Positions 37,429 through 47,095 of a stretch of 64,000 bases of DNA are shown piece by piece. A program made the translations under genes and the position numbers. The notes under the pieces are model-generated. The model had not been told where the DNA came from and made no database searches. It was given only the letters and a program-made list of their open reading frames with translations. This DNA is from PALSA-188 sp963720075 (lineage in GTDB: Bacteria; Acidobacteriota; Terriglobia; Terriglobales; Acidobacteriaceae), in the NCBI GenBank assembly GCA_963720075.1, contig CAVREG010000019.1, positions 1 to 64,000 on the forward strand. Reading direction: 5' to 3'. The stretch's first letter is position 1. Each line of letters opens with the position of its first letter.

Positions 37429-39200
37429 AGCTGCTTGTTCCTTGCGCTGGCGACATGCACCCGACGGATGCGCGATTAGTGCGGCTGGCGAACTTTCTGG
37501 GAATCGACTCAGAATCCGTTCCGCTCGGTGAAGTTTCGGGACCTTCGAAGTGTTTCCCCCAGATTCAAGACGGCGAATATTGTGCTGTAGTAAACCCACG
37601 GGTGCTCAAGAGACGCTTCGCCACTGAGCAACTGGAAACTCTCGCTGGCACCATGGTCTCACGGTTCCCCCACGTGCTGCTGCATGCGCCCTCTCCCGAT
37701 CCTATCGATGATCGTTTGGTCCGTTTTTTATCGAATGGTGGACTACAGTCGGTTCAGGAACTTGGTTCCGGCGATTTTTATGAAATTCGGCGTCGAAACG
37801 ACATATGCGGCGCCTTTTCTGGTCTTTCTTTCGGTCCTGTAGATCGCTCAAATGATCTGGTTTTTGCTTCCGCCAAGGAAAATCCAGGTATGCAAAAGCT
37901 AATTTCCATACACGGCGAAGCTTTTATGGCAACTGTCAGGCGCGAAAATTCTGAAGTCGTGTTTCTTGGAAGCCGGGAGGTCGTGGACTTAAACCAGGAC
38001 GCCAATGACGCGCCCCTGACGGACTACTTTTCGCGAATGTTGCCGCATGCCATGGCGTTGAGGTGGATCTTTGGCGCTCAGTGCTGGCGTCCGCGCGCGT
38101 CCTACGCTTCCGTCATTATCGACGATCCGTTGTTGCGGCAAAAATATGGCTTCCTGGACTTCGAGGCTCTTCTCGGCCTCATGAACCAACACAATTTCCA
38201 TACCGAGATTGCGTTCATTCCTTATAACTTTCGCCGAACTTCTCAGCGGATAGTTCGAATGTTCCAAGAGAATGCCGCTCGCTTTGCCTTATGCTTTCAT
38301 GGCAACGATCATCTAGGCGCGGAATTTGCCTCTACGGACAAGGCCGTGTTGAACGCTATGCTTCAGATTGCCGAGACTCGGATGGCGGCGCTTGGCAAGC
38401 ACACCGGCCTGGAATATGATCATGTGATGGTGTTTCCGCAAGGAAATTTCTCAGTAGAGGCTATGTCAGTTTTGAAATCACGAAACTTCGATGCCGCGGT
38501 CAACACCGTACCCCACCCCATGGGAATGCCAAATCCTCTCACCATCGCAGAACTCGCGCAGCCCGCGGTTTTACGTTATGGGAATTTTCCTTTATTCCTC
38601 CGCAAATATAGCAAGCACACAATGAGCCAAGATATCGCTTTTAATATTTTTTTCGGAAAACCCACTTTGATTGTCGAACATCACGATATTTTCCAAACTC
38701 CTCAGATTCTTACGGAAACTGTCACCAAAGTTAATTCCATCGAACCGAAGATGCATTGGACGTGCTTGGGCAAAGCTGTCGGCAATTCCGTTCTGGAGCG
38801 CTATGCCCTCGATGGTTCGCGTCAAGTTCGCGCCTACTCAAGAAGGGTGCGGATTTCAAACCAGTCAACTTCGGTTCAGCGCTGTATGGTGCGGTGGGAC
38901 GCCAGCGAACAGGATGATGGCATTAAACAGATTTTGATGAACGGGGAGCCGGTCACGAATTTCCAGACTGACGACATCGCAACTCGATGCCAAACGAACT
39001 TATCCCCGAACGGTTCGAACACATTTTCTCTCATCCACAAAAACCCGGAAACTGCGATCATAACTTTCGGCCTCCAGCGACATGTAAGAGCATTTGTTAG
39101 GCGGCGACTTTCGGAGGCGAGAGATAACTACCTGAGCAAGAATCCCCGGCTTCTCGCAGCTGCCAAGAACGTACAACGGCGCCTCCGGCACTTCGCTTGA
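37425..39200 (+). CDS. Large polysaccharide-deacetylase-like protein of unknown specificity
   Basis: 591 residues, not assigned to a named enzyme. The middle part resembles a NodB-type barrel: ASYASVIIDDPLLRQKYG (about residues 224-241, Asp pair), NFHTEIAFIPYNF, and FALCFHGNDHLGAEF (about 286-300, His-x3-His-like). MVFPQGNFSVEAM and LIVEHHDIF follow. The N-terminal 200 residues are a separate alpha/beta domain. The C-terminal ~130 residues look like a beta-sandwich (VRAYSRRVRISNQSTS). It is chained to the FkbH-ACP-acyltransferase genes by a 4-base overlap, so it probably acts on the same polymer. Could deacetylate it, or be catalytically altered. Confidence 0.55.
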   Translation: MKLLVPCAGDMHPTDARLVRLANFLGIDSESVPLGEVSGPSKCFPQIQDGEYCAVVNPRVLKRRFATEQLETLAGTMVSRFPHVLLHAPSPDPIDDRLVRFLSNGGLQSVQELGSGDFYEIRRRNDICGAFSGLSFGPVDRSNDLVFASAKENPGMQKLISIHGEAFMATVRRENSEVVFLGSREVVDLNQDANDAPLTDYFSRMLPHAMALRWIFGAQCWRPRASYASVIIDDPLLRQKYGFLDFEALLGLMNQHNFHTEIAFIPYNFRRTSQRIVRMFQENAARFALCFHGNDHLGAEFASTDKAVLNAMLQIAETRMAALGKHTGLEYDHVMVFPQGNFSVEAMSVLKSRNFDAAVNTVPHPMGMPNPLTIAELAQPAVLRYGNFPLFLRKYSKHTMSQDIAFNIFFGKPTLIVEHHDIFQTPQILTETVTKVNSIEPKMHWTCLGKAVGNSVLERYALDGSRQVRAYSRRVRISNQSTSVQRCMVRWDASEQDDGIKQILMNGEPVTNFQTDDIATRCQTNLSPNGSNTFSLIHKNPETAIITFGLQRHVRAFVRRRLSEARDNYLSKNPRLLAAAKNVQRRLRHFA

Positions 39201-39245
39201 GTTTTGCTCGGCGGGAAAATACGGGTTGAGGCCAGTCGTACAAAA

Positions 39246-40451
39246 ATGACAACAGCATTGGCGGCACGAAACAAGACCTACGTGCTTGATCCCACAGTAA
39301 AAACACAGGTCCGTGAATCGATAACCCGGCTCGTTGCTTGGCTGGAAAAGAACGACTATCGCGGCTACGACACCTTTGACGGGTTGAGTGCCAGGTTTGT
39401 TCGTCCGTTTACCTTTGAAAATCCTTACCTGCGTATCGCGCTTCAACAGGGGGTGCGGCGATTTCCCCTCAACCTGCGACCGCTTTTAGGAGTAAGAAAA
39501 AGTCGTGCCACCAAGGCGATGGGATTCGTGGTTCGCGGGTTTATCCGCCTGCATCGCGCTACGGGTGAGGCGACTTGGCAAGAAAAAGCAGAATCCGCGC
39601 TTCAGTGGCTGATCGAGAACCAATCACCCGGCTACAACGGAGCATGCTGGGGCAATCATTTCGACTATCAATCCCGAAGCTCTTTTGTAAAGGCGAACGT
39701 TCCTTCAGTGGTCTGGACTTCGCTGATTAGTCACACGTTTCTGGATGCTTTTGATCACTTCGAAAACAGGCGATACCTCGATATAGCAGTGAGCGCATGC
39801 GAGCACATATTGCGCGATCTCGGTACCGTTGCCGAGAACATTTCTTGCATTCGATACTTTCCGAAGGCCACGCATAAGGTCCACAATGCCAATACGCTTG
39901 CGGCCAGCCTGCTCGCCCGAACTTATTCATATACGGGGAATGAAGCTTATCGGACTGTGGCAGAGAATGCGATTCGATACACAGCACAGCATCAAAGGCA
40001 GGATGGGGCTTGGTATTACGGCGACGAAAATAATCTGCACTGGGTTGATAACTTCCACACCGCTTACGTTCTCGATTGCTTCAAGTATTATGCCGAAGGC
40101 ACAGGCGATCGGCAGTTCAACGATACGCTGATGAAAGGATATGAGTACTGGAAGAGCACTTTCTTTTTATCAGATGGAACGCCGAAGTACTACGACTACA
40201 AAACACTACCTCTCGACATCCAGTGCTGTTCCCAGGCGATCGACACTCTGGTTTTCTTTCACGACCGGGACCCGGAGAACTTGTCGCTGGCGATTCGGGT
40301 TGCACAATGGACCATCAAAAACATGCAGGACCGCAGCGGGTACTTTTACTACCGGCGATATTCACCCTGGTTGGTAAACAAGACTCCCACGCTGCATTGG
40401 GGACAAGCAACCATGATGTCGGCGCTGGCGGGGCTTTACCCGCTGCTGTAA
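39246..40451 (+). CDS. Six-hairpin (alpha/alpha-barrel) glycosidase- or epimerase-like protein
   Basis: About 401 residues from ATG 39246 (the frame is open further up). Repeating helical hairpins with aromatic clusters: YNGACWGNHFDYQSR, AFDHFENRRYLDIA, RTYSYTGNEAYRTVAENAIRY, QDGAWYYGDENNLHWVDNFHTAYVLDCFKYY, FFLSDGTPKYYDYKTLPLDIQCCSQAID. This is the (alpha/alpha)6 toroid seen in GH88/GH105-like lyases and glucuronyl C5-epimerases; the exact activity is unknown. No signal peptide. It follows the deacetylase-like gene by 45 bases, suggesting both handle the same glycan. Confidence 0.55.
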   Translation: MTTALAARNKTYVLDPTVKTQVRESITRLVAWLEKNDYRGYDTFDGLSARFVRPFTFENPYLRIALQQGVRRFPLNLRPLLGVRKSRATKAMGFVVRGFIRLHRATGEATWQEKAESALQWLIENQSPGYNGACWGNHFDYQSRSSFVKANVPSVVWTSLISHTFLDAFDHFENRRYLDIAVSACEHILRDLGTVAENISCIRYFPKATHKVHNANTLAASLLARTYSYTGNEAYRTVAENAIRYTAQHQRQDGAWYYGDENNLHWVDNFHTAYVLDCFKYYAEGTGDRQFNDTLMKGYEYWKSTFFLSDGTPKYYDYKTLPLDIQCCSQAIDTLVFFHDRDPENLSLAIRVAQWTIKNMQDRSGYFYYRRYSPWLVNKTPTLHWGQATMMSALAGLYPLL

Positions 40452-40631
40452 CTTGTCACCGAAGATGGCATTCCAGTCCGGAGAACTCCTCAGTAATCTC
40501 GACCGTGTCAAGACAAAACTGAACGTTCCCCGTCCAATAACTCGCTAACAGGTGACTTCCGTTTCATTGAAATCCGCGCCACCGGTTCTTGGGTCCCATA
40601 GCGCTATCTATAATACGAAATCCGCCTTTTC

Positions 40632-43298
40632 ATGGGCCGCACAATGACAAGCAAGAAAAATTTCCCGGCTTCCAAAGTATTGATGTTGATCGAGAACATC
40701 TCTTTCCCCTGGGATCGCCGTATGCGTCACTTAGCGATGGCATTGCAACAGTCAGGTTACGAAGTCAGGGTCATTTGTCCCATGGGGGAGAGCCAGGACC
40801 ACGAAAGCTTCGAAATATTCAATGGGATTAAAGTTTATCGCTACCCGATGCTCTATCAGGCCAGCGGAGGACTGGGGTACATATTCGAATACTCGTGGGC
40901 GTTCTTGTGCACTGCGATCTTGTCGCTCTGGGTTCTGATTCGCGACGGCTTTGACATAATTCATTCCGCCAATCCTCCTGACATGTTCTTCCTGCTGGCG
41001 TGGCCCTATAAGTTGTTCGGGAAAAAGTACGTATACGATCAACACGACGTTTGTCCCGAGCTCTATGAATCCAAGTTTGAAAAGCGGGACTGGTTTTACC
41101 GACTGCTAGTGTTTTTCGAGAGGATGTCGTACAAGACGTCCGATCTGTTGATCGCCACAAACCAGTCGTACCGAGATATAGCGAGAGAACGAGGTGGTTT
41201 ACCCGAAGACCGTGTGGCAATTGTGCGCAACGGTGTAGATACCGCTTATTTCCATCGCGTCAGGCCGCGACCAGAACTTAAGGAACCATTCACGTACATG
41301 GCTTTATACCTCGGGGTAATGGGGAAGCAGGATGGCGTGGACCGGGTGGTTCAGGCTGCTCAGCAAGTCGTCCACACTTACGGGCGGAAAGACGTGCTTT
41401 TCCTGATGGTAGGAAAAGGAGAGAGTTGGGTGCAATTACAAGAACTGGCACGCGAGGTAAAAGTAGACGATGTGATGAGATTTGTCGGACGTATCTCGGA
41501 TGAGCTCCTGCTGGATTATCTGTCCGTTGCGGATGTTGCGCTGGCACCAGATCCGCCGTGCCGCATGAATGATTTGTCGACAATGACCAAAATCCTCGAA
41601 TACATGGCATGCGAACTGCCGATTGTTTCGTCTGATTTGACAGAGTCACATTTTTCAGCGGCAGATGCGGCGGTTTACGTCGAAAAGGATGATGCCAAGC
41701 TGTTCGCACAGGCAATTCTCGAACTACTGGATGATCCAGCCCGGTGCAAACGAATGGGGCAAGTTGGTTTGGACCGGTCAAAGCGACTAATGGGATGGAA
41801 TAGATCGCGAGCAACGCTATTGGAAGCCTATTCACGTATAAGCGGTCTGCCCGTGCCAGTAATTCCAAGTGAAGAAAGAACGGAACAACTGGAGAGCACA
41901 TTCGTGGAAGAGAAGCGAGTTCGCAAAGCCAGTGTTCAGCAAATGGACTATCTTGCGCAATATTTTCGTTATCCTGCCGACCGTTTGAGCGTCGTCCAGA
42001 AGGGGAAACTTTCTGCTGACAAAAGTTTCTTTCGGTTTGGGCCAGATGCAATCTGCTACGGCCGGTGTGTCGGCTTATCACCTGATTCGAATGCAAACGC
42101 TTCATTCGACGCTATGCAACACTCAGATTTTGAGGGCAACTGCATCGCCCTGCCATTCAATTTGCAGGAGGTTGTGGACAATCTGCGTAATGAACTTTAC
42201 TCGCCCTCGGGGAATGGAAGGTCGGTGTTAGCGAGTATGTATTACTTTCTTCGTCCAATCCTATCTGTTGATGTTCGAAAGCGCCTACAGAAGCTGCGGC
42301 TAAACGGATGGCGCGATTTACAGTTTCCTCAGTGGCCAGTGGACCGCACAGTCGATACGTTATTTGAGCAATTGCTGACCAAATCATTGCAATCGACTGG
42401 GAATCGTGAAATTCCTTTTATCTGGTTTTGGCCTGATGGCGCTTCCAGTTGCGCAATAATGACGCATGATGTAGAGACCGCGTCGGGCAGAGATTTTTCT
42501 TCACAGCTGATGGATATTAACGATTCGTTTGGAATACACGCTTCATTTCAGGTTGTTCCGGAGGGGCGGTACGACGTCCCCCTAGCCTATCTGAATTCTA
42601 TTCGTGATCGCGGATTCGAACTTAACATTCAAGATCTGAATCATGATGGACGCTTATTTAACAGTCATCCGCAGTTTCTGTCGCGGGCAAAAAAGATTAA
42701 TTCGTATGGCCGAGAATATGGTGCGCAAGGGTTTCGGTCCGCTGTCTTATACAGAAATCAGGCATGGTATAGCGCGCTGCAGTTTGCTTATGACATGTCG
42801 GTGCCAAATGTTGGTCACTTGGATCCACAACGCGGCGGATGCTGCACCGTCATGCCGTATTTTATTGGCAACGTACTGGAATTGCCGGTAACCACAACTC
42901 AAGATTACTCTCTCTTCCATATCATCAACGATTATTCGATCAGTTTATGGAAGCAGCAGATCGATCTAATCACGGCCAAAAACGGGCTCATTAGTTTCAT
43001 AGTGCACCCCGATTACATTATTCCGTACGAGGCCAGAAAAACTTATGAGGAGTTGTTACGCTATCTGGCTAGTTTGCGAGATGAGAAGCACGTTTGGATG
43101 CCCCTCCCGCGTGAGGTCGATCGGTGGTGGAGACAGCGAGCTCAGATGGAACTGGTACACGAAAGAGGTGATTGGCGAATCGTGGGAGAGGGATCTGAGC
43201 GCGCCAGTATTGCCTATGCTCGCGAGAAAAATGGTATTTTAGAAATTGACTACCAAGGGTTGAAACCTTCGGTTTCCACCTCAACGAGGTGTCAGTAA
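40632..43298 (+). CDS. GT4 glycosyltransferase fused to polysaccharide deacetylase
   Basis: 888 residues with two catalytic parts. Residues 1 to about 400 are GT4: MLIENISFPWDRRMRHLAMAL, HSANPPDMFFLLAWPYKLF, YDQHDVCPELYES, LGVMGKQDGVDRVVQAA, MTKILEYMACELPIVSSD. A linker region (about 410-590) contains RYPADRLSVVQKG. Residues about 595-840 are a NodB-like deacetylase: IMTHDVE (M610; His612, Asp613), DLNHDGRLF, FRSAVLYRNQAW, FIVHPDYI, then WMPLPREVDRWW. Deacetylases of this second type occur as free proteins in EPS loci; the fusion would couple sugar addition and deacetylation. ATG 40644 is an alternative start. The frame is unbroken, so this is not an artefact of a lost stop. Confidence 0.8.
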   Translation: MGRTMTSKKNFPASKVLMLIENISFPWDRRMRHLAMALQQSGYEVRVICPMGESQDHESFEIFNGIKVYRYPMLYQASGGLGYIFEYSWAFLCTAILSLWVLIRDGFDIIHSANPPDMFFLLAWPYKLFGKKYVYDQHDVCPELYESKFEKRDWFYRLLVFFERMSYKTSDLLIATNQSYRDIARERGGLPEDRVAIVRNGVDTAYFHRVRPRPELKEPFTYMALYLGVMGKQDGVDRVVQAAQQVVHTYGRKDVLFLMVGKGESWVQLQELAREVKVDDVMRFVGRISDELLLDYLSVADVALAPDPPCRMNDLSTMTKILEYMACELPIVSSDLTESHFSAADAAVYVEKDDAKLFAQAILELLDDPARCKRMGQVGLDRSKRLMGWNRSRATLLEAYSRISGLPVPVIPSEERTEQLESTFVEEKRVRKASVQQMDYLAQYFRYPADRLSVVQKGKLSADKSFFRFGPDAICYGRCVGLSPDSNANASFDAMQHSDFEGNCIALPFNLQEVVDNLRNELYSPSGNGRSVLASMYYFLRPILSVDVRKRLQKLRLNGWRDLQFPQWPVDRTVDTLFEQLLTKSLQSTGNREIPFIWFWPDGASSCAIMTHDVETASGRDFSSQLMDINDSFGIHASFQVVPEGRYDVPLAYLNSIRDRGFELNIQDLNHDGRLFNSHPQFLSRAKKINSYGREYGAQGFRSAVLYRNQAWYSALQFAYDMSVPNVGHLDPQRGGCCTVMPYFIGNVLELPVTTTQDYSLFHIINDYSISLWKQQIDLITAKNGLISFIVHPDYIIPYEARKTYEELLRYLASLRDEKHVWMPLPREVDRWWRQRAQMELVHERGDWRIVGEGSERASIAYAREKNGILEIDYQGLKPSVSTSTRCQ

Positions 43299-43355
43299 AT
43301 CTACGCTCGCGGTACGACGCAGAAATATTTATCTTTAATTTCTATGGAATAAGAC

Positions 43356-44591
43356 GTGAATTCAACTCATATTTCCAATGGTGTTGCGCACGAGGTATTT
43401 TCTGACAAGAGAACCGAGCTCGATGCTGTAGTAATCGGTGCGGGACCGTACGGCCTGTCCGCCGGAGCTCATCTCAAGGCAAAGGGTTTTCGCGTGCGAG
43501 TTTTTGGGGAACCGATGGAGTTCTGGGCCGACAAAATGCCTGAAGGCATGCTTTTGCGGTCCCCGCGCATCGCCTCTAATATCTCCGATCCAGATTCCGC
43601 ATTTACCCTGAATGCCTACGAGGAAGCTTCGGGAACGGAACCTGCGGCGCCGGTTTCCCTCCAGACGTTCGTCAAATATGGACGTTGGTTTCGGCACCAA
43701 CTGGCCTCTGACTTAGACAACCGAGCCGTGCAGAAGGTTAATCCGGAAGAAAGTGGATTTCGTCTTACTCTGAGCGACGGGGAAGTGGTGCGCTGTGCTC
43801 GTGTCGTTGTCGCAGCGGGGATTGGACTCTTCTGCAGACGGCCCGCTGAATTCGCGAATCTGGCGCCGGAGCAGATCTCTCATTGCTATGAGGGTCGAAA
43901 GTTAAAAGAATTCAGTGGTAAGAGAGTCGCCGTAATTGGGGCGGGCCAGAGCGCACTGGAATCAGCCGCCTTATTGCATGAAGCGGGGGCTGATGTTGAA
44001 GTTATTGCAAAGATCCCCGAATTGCGATGGATTGGAATGCACGGTTGGCTGCATCATCTTGGCCCATTATCCAAAATGCTTTATTCTAGGCACGATGTAG
44101 GTCCCTTAGGGATCAGCCGTCTGGTCGCCGCGCCAAACCTTGTGAATCGAATTCCTCTAGAGCTTCGAGATAAGATCCGCAAACGCGCTGTCCGGCCTGC
44201 TGGGTCGCGTTGGCTACCGGAGAGGTTGACGAATATAAAGGTTACTACTGGATCTTTTATTCAATCTGCGTCAGCATTTGGGACGCAGGTTTCCCTTAAG
44301 CTTGACGATGGAAGTGAGCGCCGCGTGGACCATGTCCTGTTGGGCACTGGCTACGATGTTGATATAAATCGCTATGACTTTTTGTCAGCGGAATTGTTGA
44401 AGAACGTGCGTCGGCTGGGCGGCTACCCAAAACTTACAGCAGGCTTCCGTTCTTCAGTCGCGGGTTTGCATTTCATAGGAGCGACGGCTGCCCGGAGCTT
44501 TGGTCCTCTTATGTATTTTGTCGCCGGTACGGAGTTTACATCACGGCAATTGGCCTCCCACATTTCCCGGAGGCAGCCGAATGCCAAGTAG
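43356..44591 (+). CDS. FAD/NAD(P)-dependent oxidoreductase, N-hydroxylase-like (paralogue 1)
   Basis: 411 residues. FAD Rossmann motif VVIGAGPYGLSAGAHL (about 26-41), NAD(P) Rossmann motif AVIGAGQSALESAALL (about 193-208), and a C-terminal GTGYDVDIN that fits the ATGY signature of lysine/ornithine N-hydroxylases and related class-B flavin monooxygenases. The LRSPRIASNISDP segment binds flavin in the family. Likely an N-hydroxylase or a substrate-specific oxidase (inference). GTG start. Two paralogues occur at 47923 and 52948. It forms a module with the ATP-grasp gene that follows. Confidence 0.72.
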   Translation: MNSTHISNGVAHEVFSDKRTELDAVVIGAGPYGLSAGAHLKAKGFRVRVFGEPMEFWADKMPEGMLLRSPRIASNISDPDSAFTLNAYEEASGTEPAAPVSLQTFVKYGRWFRHQLASDLDNRAVQKVNPEESGFRLTLSDGEVVRCARVVVAAGIGLFCRRPAEFANLAPEQISHCYEGRKLKEFSGKRVAVIGAGQSALESAALLHEAGADVEVIAKIPELRWIGMHGWLHHLGPLSKMLYSRHDVGPLGISRLVAAPNLVNRIPLELRDKIRKRAVRPAGSRWLPERLTNIKVTTGSFIQSASAFGTQVSLKLDDGSERRVDHVLLGTGYDVDINRYDFLSAELLKNVRRLGGYPKLTAGFRSSVAGLHFIGATAARSFGPLMYFVAGTEFTSRQLASHISRRQPNAK

Positions 44592-44657
44592 TGTCGAAGC
44601 GCCTCGTTGAGGTGCAGGTTCCGTTCAGGCGTTTAGAGAGGACAATTCGAGAGCAGG

Positions 44658-45828
44658 GTGTGGGGGCTCTTGTTGATAGGCGGTGAGCATCCGGGACTTG
44701 GGATTGCTCGCAGCCTAGGGCGACGAGGTATTCCTGTTTACGTTGTGGATGATCAGCATTCCGTGTCGAGCTTTTCTCGATATGTTCATCGCGTAATACA
44801 TACTGACGATTTGTTGGATGAACGGAAGACCGTAGAAGCCGTCCTCGAAATAGGTCATAGATACGGATTAAAGGGATGGGTACTATTTCCGACGCGTGAC
44901 GAAACGGTGGCGGCTTTTTCTCGTTATCGCCGGGAGTTGGAGAGTTTTTTTAGACTTACGACGCCAGATTGGAAGGTCGTCAGGTGGGCGTTGGACAAGA
45001 GAAATACCTACAATCTCGCACTGCAACTGAAAATTCCGTCTCCTCAAACTTGGACCCCCTTGCGTTCTGCTGACCTCGGTACCCTGTATGACAAGTTGCC
45101 GCTGGCAATCAAACCTGCGATTAAGGAAAAATTCTTTTATTCCACAGGAGCGAAGGCTTGGCGGGCAAATACTCCAGAGCAGCTTCATTGTCTGTTTGAG
45201 AAGGCAACTCGGCTAATACCCGCGGAAGAGGTTATGGTTCAGGAGATCATTCCCGGTGATGGGCGGCAGCAATTCTCCTATTGCGCATTTTTCCGCGATG
45301 GTCATGCGCACAGCAGCATGGTGGCCAGGAGAGGACGACAACATCCCCGGGAGTTCGGGCGCGCTGCAACGTATGTTGAAAGCCTGGAACTTCCCATAGT
45401 CGAGGAACTTTCAGAGCGTTTGCTAAGGGCGATCAACTACTACGGATTGGTTGAAGTCGAATTCAAGCTCGATCCCCGCGACGGACTGTTTAAGCTGCTC
45501 GACATTAACGCGCGGACGTGGGGGTTTCATAGTCTGGGTGCTCCTGCGGGCGTTGACTTCCCATACATCTTATTCGCGGATCAGATTGGAGAACCTGCCG
45601 AACGTTGTCGCGGTAAAGTCCGGAATTGGCTGGCTGCGCATGGTCACAGACGTGCCAACCGTGCTCTCAGACTTGCTACATGGGGACTTCGATCTCAGTT
45701 CCTACATTCGTTCCTTGCGGAACACTCGCGTTGAATCCGTATTTTCGACCGAGGATCCCCTTCCTTCACTTTTGGAGTTGCTGCTTTTGCCTTATTCCAT
45801 TAGTAAGAAATACCTCTTGAAGGCCTAG
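44658..45828 (+). CDS. ATP-grasp ligase, carboxylate-amine type (paralogue 1, one frameshift)
   Basis: ATP-grasp protein of about 390 residues. The N-terminal Rossmann-like lobe starts LLIGGEHPGLGIARSLGRRG. The ATP-binding region includes KAWRANTPEQL and VMVQEIIPGDGRQQFSY. The metal-binding end is EVEFKLDPRDGLFKLLDINARTWGFHSLG. The open frame ends at 45734 (HSR), but the next frame continues MVTDVPTVLSDLLHGDF ... SYIRSLRNTRV to 45828, as in related proteins, so a frame change lies near 45630 (tggctggctg). Homologues form amide bonds between a carboxylate and an amine. Paired with the flavoprotein just upstream, as at 47923/49254. Confidence 0.72.
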
Positions 45829-45840
45829 GCCTAGCACTAC

Positions 45841-47076
45841 ATGAAACCTAAGATTTTGGTTGCGACGACCAGCCGCTGGTTCTCGACGGCTCGCCTGGTA
45901 CTGGCTTTGGCCAATGCCGGATTCGCGGTGGAGATCATTTGTCCATCTGGCCATCCCGTGAGTCGGACGAACGCCGCAAGCCGTATCCACAATTATCGCG
46001 GTCTTCGCCCCTTGACTTCGTTCGCGAATGCCATTGCGGGCGCGAATCCGGACTTGCTGATTCCCGGTGATGATCTTGCGACCCAGCATCTGCACAGTTT
46101 GCATCAGCGAAGTCTGCGACGTGGCAAGGCAGGCAAGGCGATCTGCCAATTGATAGAGCGTTCACTCGGATCGCCGAAAAGTTTCGCAATCGTCTATGGA
46201 AGAACGGCGGTGATGGAACTGGCTGGCAGTGAGGGCATTCGGGTTCCTGAAACTCAGGTAATAAGTGACACTGGCGATTTGCGGAGATGGGCAGCTCGCA
46301 TCGGATTTCCGTTTGTATTGAAGGCAGACCGGACTTCCGGGGGTACAGGCGTCAAGATTGTGCATACCCCCGAGGAAGCCGAGGCCGCATTTCGAAAGCT
46401 CCACGCTGCGCCCCGGTTCAGGCATGCAATTCGACAGGCATGGGTAGCACACGACACTACGGTGTTTTGGCCAGCATTGCTGTGCCAGCAACGCGCGGTT
46501 AATGCCCAGGCCTTCGTGGCTGGCCGGGAGGCAACCAGCACGGTTTTGTGTTGGCAGGGCTGCGTATTAGCTAGCTTACACTTCGAAGTCCTTCATACCG
46601 CGTATTCGTCAGGGCCAGCGACAGTGGTTAGGGTGATTCAAAATGCGGAGATGCAGTCGGCAGCTGAGAAGATAATCCGACGTCTCAATCTTTCGGGCTT
46701 TCAGGGCTTCGATTTCGTATTCGATGGTGGTACGGGAAATCCGTACTTGATCGAAATGAATCCTCGCGTAACTCAAGCAGGACACCTAACTCTTGGCCCG
46801 GGACGCGATATTCCGGCCGCATTATATGGGGCGCTCACTGGTGGATCACTACGACCCGCTCCCATTCTCACCGACAATGACACCATCGCATACTTTCCGC
46901 AGGAGTGGTTGAGGGATCCGGCAAGTTCATTCTTGAAGTCGGCATATCACGATGTTCCGTGGGATGAGCCTGACTTGGTGCGTGCGTGCGTCGGTCCGAG
47001 AGCAGCGCCAGTCATTTTGGATTCCCGGCGTAAAGTTATCCCGGCACTGTCGACCGTGACTATCCCTCCCGCATAG
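45841..47076 (+). CDS. ATP-grasp protein of a different family (paralogue 2)
   Basis: 411 residues with the ATP-grasp fold. Start KILVATTSRWFSTARLVLALA, ATP site FVLKADRTSGGTGVKIVHTPEEAE (about 158-181) and metal end YLIEMNPRVTQAGHLTLGPGRD. It differs from the other two ATP-grasp genes in its N-terminal half. Possibly a ligase for a second amide or ester. 13 bases after the previous gene and 20 before the methyltransferase, so same operon. Confidence 0.7.
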   Translation: MKPKILVATTSRWFSTARLVLALANAGFAVEIICPSGHPVSRTNAASRIHNYRGLRPLTSFANAIAGANPDLLIPGDDLATQHLHSLHQRSLRRGKAGKAICQLIERSLGSPKSFAIVYGRTAVMELAGSEGIRVPETQVISDTGDLRRWAARIGFPFVLKADRTSGGTGVKIVHTPEEAEAAFRKLHAAPRFRHAIRQAWVAHDTTVFWPALLCQQRAVNAQAFVAGREATSTVLCWQGCVLASLHFEVLHTAYSSGPATVVRVIQNAEMQSAAEKIIRRLNLSGFQGFDFVFDGGTGNPYLIEMNPRVTQAGHLTLGPGRDIPAALYGALTGGSLRPAPILTDNDTIAYFPQEWLRDPASSFLKSAYHDVPWDEPDLVRACVGPRAAPVILDSRRKVIPALSTVTIPPA

Positions 47077-47095
47077 CAGTCGTTATCTAGCATCA

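Noticed and set aside
41290..42105. 271-codon open frame on the - strand
   Set aside because: It lies wholly inside the GT4-deacetylase fusion gene and reads as a composition shadow without family motifs.
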